Origin: Halopseudomonas formosensis
GTDB taxonomy: Bacteria; Pseudomonadota; Gammaproteobacteria; Pseudomonadales; Pseudomonadaceae
Reading direction: 5' to 3'
Assembly: GCF_900115905.1 (NCBI RefSeq)
Contig: NZ_FOYD01000002.1
Span: forward strand, 1-64,000
Length of the DNA: 64,000 nt
The translations under genes and the position numbers were made by a program. The notes under the pieces are model-generated. The model saw only the letters and a list, made by a program, of their open reading frames with translations. It did not search any database and was not told the origin of the DNA. Below are positions 61,276-64,000 of this stretch, in pieces (position 1 is the first letter of the stretch; the number at the start of each line of letters is the position of its first letter).

Positions 61276-62925
61276 TCAGCTGCCTACCTTGTATCCCAGT
61301 TCGGCGAGGCTCTCCTCCGCCAGGGCCAGTACATCGCCCTTGTTGACCGAGGAGCGCTCAGCCGACTCCAGATAGAACTCGATACTGGTCAGCGCATCGG
61401 CCAGCACTTCCAGTTTGGACTCCGCCGGGGCCTTGCTGCCATCGACCAGCGCTTCCTGAATGAAACGTGCCGCGGCACGAATGATCTCGGCTGCACGGGT
61501 CATGCCCAGGAAGATCAGGCCGCCGCGTACGGTTTCCAGTGTAGCGGGCACATTCATCAGGTGCATGCGGTCGTGGTCGGATTCGACGTAGGCGGTCAGG
61601 GCCCGGCGTGCCAGCGCCAGCCCTGCCTGGGATTCCTCGACCAGCACGATATGGGCTTCCTTGAGTTCCACCGGCGCGCTGTGCTGGTCATTGCCCAGCG
61701 AACCGATGACCTCCCCTGCGGTTTCCATGCGTGCCACCAGCAGCTCGGCATGCAGGACAGCATCGGCCACCAGCTCCAGGGTCTGGGTATCCCCGGGCTG
61801 CCAGCCTTCGAGCTGAACAGCAGCGTTGCGGATCTGCTCGGAGGTGGCGGGCATGTCGAGCACACTCAGTGTCTTCCACAGGCGCTGCAGGGAGGCATCC
61901 AGGGTTTCCAGCGCCTGATCGGTGTCGCCGGCATTGCGCGCCAGCAGGTCGAGCATGTCCTTGGTCGAGGTGATCTCTTCCTGCAGTGCTTCGGCCACCG
62001 AGCGCATGACGTCGGCGCCCGGCCCGCGCAGGCTTTCAAAGGCCTGCTTCAGACTGGCCTCGGTATAGCCGGGATCCGGCAGATTGATGGTGCGCCGCAC
62101 TTCCTGGCACAACTCGCACTGCTCGCCGGCCAGCGCCACCAGATACAGCAGCTCAACCCGCAGCTGGGCGGTGCCCTGGGTCTCCGGCTGCCCGGCATAC
62201 AGACGCTTGATCTCCCGGTCCAGACGGGAAAACAGCAGCTTGCGCTCGCGGGTCAGATCCAGGGGGGTCTTTTCGATGGCCTCAAGGGCTGCGGAGGCGA
62301 TCCAGCTGAGGGTCGCCACATGATCATTCATGCGGGCTTCCCAGCGCTGCAGGGCACGCTTCTTGAGATTGATGCCGGCACCGGACTCGTGACGGATGAC
62401 ATCCAGCAGGCCCAGCTGGAACATCTGCCGCAGTCGCGCGAAGGTCTTGGGCTCAAGCATGTCGCGGGAACCGTTGCGCAGTGCCGGCGGCACCCGGGCA
62501 GGATCCAGTGGATAGAAATGGCTTTCGGGCAGGGGTTTGGTGTCCGGCCGGTGCGAGCGCAGCTCGTTGATCAGCGGCAGCAGCAGCTCGGGGCGCTCGC
62601 CCCCCTGCTGACGGCAGAAGTGCAGATAGCGGCGCAGAAGGAAGAGGCTGTTGCACAGGGCGGACAGGGGAGCGTTGAGCACATCACCTTCATGGACCGG
62701 AATGTCGGTCGCCAGGGCAACCATCTCTTCCAGCAGCAGCGCCGCTCCGTGCAGCTCGATCAGATTCAGGGTTCCCCTGAGCTGCTGCAGCCCCTCGATG
62801 GCCTGCTGCAGCAGGTGACCACTGTCCCGCTGCTCGAGGAACTGCTGCAGCAGATCCTCCACTTCGCCTACGCTGACGAACAGCTCGTCCCTGACCAGAT
62901 CAAGTGATGTAGCACCTGTTAACAT
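61276..62925 (-). CDS. fimL: Type IV pilus regulator FimL
   Basis: A 549-residue cytoplasmic protein like P. aeruginosa FimL (PA1822), which connects the Pil-Chp chemosensory system with adenylate cyclase CyaB, twitching and virulence. It resembles the N-terminus of ChpA, with degenerate phosphotransfer helices; GTLNLIELHGAALLLEEMV holds the Hpt-like helix without the canonical histidine. The C-terminus (GLALARRALTAYVESD, LADALTSIEFYLESAE) is well conserved. The ATG at 62925 (MLTGATSLDLVRDEL) has GGGAGA eight bases upstream. Flanking genes match PA1821 and PA1823. Confidence 0.9.
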   Translation of the reverse strand: MLTGATSLDLVRDELFVSVGEVEDLLQQFLEQRDSGHLLQQAIEGLQQLRGTLNLIELHGAALLLEEMVALATDIPVHEGDVLNAPLSALCNSLFLLRRYLHFCRQQGGERPELLLPLINELRSHRPDTKPLPESHFYPLDPARVPPALRNGSRDMLEPKTFARLRQMFQLGLLDVIRHESGAGINLKKRALQRWEARMNDHVATLSWIASAALEAIEKTPLDLTRERKLLFSRLDREIKRLYAGQPETQGTAQLRVELLYLVALAGEQCELCQEVRRTINLPDPGYTEASLKQAFESLRGPGADVMRSVAEALQEEITSTKDMLDLLARNAGDTDQALETLDASLQRLWKTLSVLDMPATSEQIRNAAVQLEGWQPGDTQTLELVADAVLHAELLVARMETAGEVIGSLGNDQHSAPVELKEAHIVLVEESQAGLALARRALTAYVESDHDRMHLMNVPATLETVRGGLIFLGMTRAAEIIRAAARFIQEALVDGSKAPAESKLEVLADALTSIEFYLESAERSSVNKGDVLALAEESLAELGYKVGS

Positions 62926-62964
62926 CGCTTCAGTCTCCCTCATCCCTGCAATCAGACTGGATCT

Positions 62965-63777
62965 TCAGTCGGCAAACTCGGCCGGCTTCTTGCTCATGTG
63001 CGCAGCAACCGCCACCTTGAGATCTTCCGACTGGAGCATGGCTGCATTCCAGGTCGCTATGTAATTCAATCCGTCCGCCACGCTGTGGTCACGGCTGTAG
63101 CGGATCATTTCCTTGGTTCCGCGAATGGCTAGTGGTGACTTTGCAGCAATCTGCCGGGCTATGTCCATCACTCCTTCAAGGAGCGCGTCATGATCGGCAA
63201 ACACCTGATTGACCAGGCCGATACGCGCCGCCTCTTCACCGTATACGGGACGCCCGGTATAGGCCAGTTCCCGCATGATGCCATCGCCTATCAGACGCGG
63301 CAATCGCTGCAGGGTTCCCACGTCGGCCGCCATTCCCATGTCGATTTCCTTGATCGAGAAGTGGGCATCCGGGGTGCAGTAGCGCATGTCACAGGCGGAA
63401 ATCAGGTCGATGGCACCGCCAATACAGTAACCATGGACTGCCGCGATCACCGGCTTGCGGCACTCGTCGACGGCATTGAAGGCGCTCTGCAGCTTGAGGA
63501 TGTTGTGACGGATACGCTCGGCGTTGCGACCGATGTCGGCGACCATGCTGCCGGCGGCCTGCGCCAGCATCTGCAGATCGATGCCCGCGGAAAAATTCCT
63601 GCCCACCCCGGAGATGACCGCCACACGCACGCTGTCGGTCCGATCAACCCAGTCGAACACCTCGACCATCTCGGTCCAGAAAGCCTCATCCATCGAGTTG
63701 GCCTTGGCCGGGCGATTGATCATGACATGGGCAATGGCGCCCTGCTGCTCCACCAGCAGCGATTGGTACTCACGCAT
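62965..63777 (-). CDS. Crotonase family, dienoyl-CoA isomerase-like (ECH1 type)
   Basis: A 270-residue crotonase. The residues used by rat delta3,5-delta2,4-dienoyl-CoA isomerase (Asp176, Glu196, Asp204) align at the same spacing with Asp124, Glu144 and Asp152 here, and KEIDMGMAADVGTLQRLP is nearly identical to that enzyme. This argues for isomerising double bonds of unsaturated fatty acids, not simple hydration. It corresponds to PA1821. The fimL gene follows after 39 bases. Confidence 0.88.
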   Translation of the reverse strand: MREYQSLLVEQQGAIAHVMINRPAKANSMDEAFWTEMVEVFDWVDRTDSVRVAVISGVGRNFSAGIDLQMLAQAAGSMVADIGRNAERIRHNILKLQSAFNAVDECRKPVIAAVHGYCIGGAIDLISACDMRYCTPDAHFSIKEIDMGMAADVGTLQRLPRLIGDGIMRELAYTGRPVYGEEAARIGLVNQVFADHDALLEGVMDIARQIAAKSPLAIRGTKEMIRYSRDHSVADGLNYIATWNAAMLQSEDLKVAVAAHMSKKPAEFAD

Positions 63778-63895
63778 GCGTAACTCCCTGACAAACTGCT
63801 TGTTCTTATCAAGTCATGCACTATATCAAGCATGGCCCCCGGCGGCATACCCGGGATTTGCTCCCCGTGCCTGTTCTGTGGAAAGTGCCGCAGAT

Positions 63896-64000
63896 TCAGG
63901 CCTCAATCGCTTCCATCTGCCGCCACAAGGCAAAACCCGCCGCCTTCTCTATGGCAGCCAGACGCTGCTCGTGGGCCGCCAGCTCCTCCTCGGTCGCCCG
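63896..64000 (-). CDS. dnaQ: DNA polymerase III epsilon subunit, C-terminal fragment
   Basis: Only the last 34 codons lie in the window. They read RATEEELAAHEQRLAAIEK, then AAGFALWRQMEAIEA and TGA. E. coli DnaQ ends ATDEEIAAHEARLDLVQKK...GGSCLWRA, so this is the alpha-binding tail of the proofreading subunit. The N-terminal exonuclease domain would lie beyond base 64000. The LWRQMEAIEA end is about eight residues longer than in E. coli. Confidence 0.85.
   Translation of the reverse strand, partial: RATEEELAAHEQRLAAIEKAAGFALWRQMEAIEA

Overview
The window looks like core chromosome of a gammaproteobacterium of the Pseudomonas group. Protein sequences and local gene order match Pseudomonas aeruginosa blocks that I know: tRNA-Pro/MerR/ihfA/pheT/pheS/rplT/rpmI/infC/thrS, uvrB/aminotransferase, fabH2, hrpA/fadD1/fadD2, dadR/dadA/ridA, fadA/fadB/usp/uup/slt, nfuA/metH, cysI/DUF934, and ECH/fimL/nudC. 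These blocks are joined differently than in P. aeruginosa. A Porin_4-type porin and a YkvI-type permease are unusual for classical Pseudomonas, so a marine relative such as Halopseudomonas is my best guess. This is inference; no rRNA lies in the window.

Layout. 1-1000: left-edge promoters of stable-RNA type pointing out of the window, a poor-coding stretch, and tRNA-Pro(GGG). 1058-8356: leftward translation block (thrS, infC with an ATT start, rpmI, rplT, pheS, pheT, ihfA, a MerR regulator). 8462-12565: tRNA-Val, uvrB, an aromatic/aspartate aminotransferase, tRNA-Asn and a small secreted protein. 12622-17315: a LysR regulator, periplasmic PpiA, a FemAB-like acyltransferase, a DUF2057 lipoprotein and a porin. 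17584-27334: lipid block with FabH2-type synthase, HrpA helicase, two long-chain acyl-CoA synthetases and a MaoC hydratase. 27405-30817: YkvI permease, RidA, DadA and divergent Lrp/DadR. 30860-40226: a CoA-transferase divergent from an acyl-CoA dehydrogenase, an AlmA-like monooxygenase/SDR/hydrolase operon, and the fadBA beta-oxidation operon. 40468-46139: a membrane-anchored hypothetical protein, UspA, the ABC-F protein Uup, Slt and NfuA. 46455-55582: MetH, a MATE exporter, small membrane proteins, CysI/DUF934, MarC and a frameshifted DUF2845 gene. 55545-64000: AlkB, AcuI-like reductase, SohB, an SCP2 protein, an SDR, a membrane protein, NudC, FimL, a dienoyl-CoA isomerase-like crotonase and the 3' end of dnaQ.

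The main functional theme is fatty-acid and possibly alkane use. FadD1/FadD2 activate acids, FadB/FadA run the cycle, the ECH1-like enzyme could handle double bonds, and FabH2 can feed medium-chain products back into synthesis. The AlmA-like operon, next to fadBA, could supply acids from long alkanes. A second theme is D-amino acid catabolism (dad cluster). No CRISPR array, prophage, insertion sequence or obvious defence island is visible. The most notable oddities are a one-base frameshift in the DUF2845 gene, a CBS-domain gene remnant, a dad operon carrying a permease instead of the racemase, and several repeat-containing leaders.
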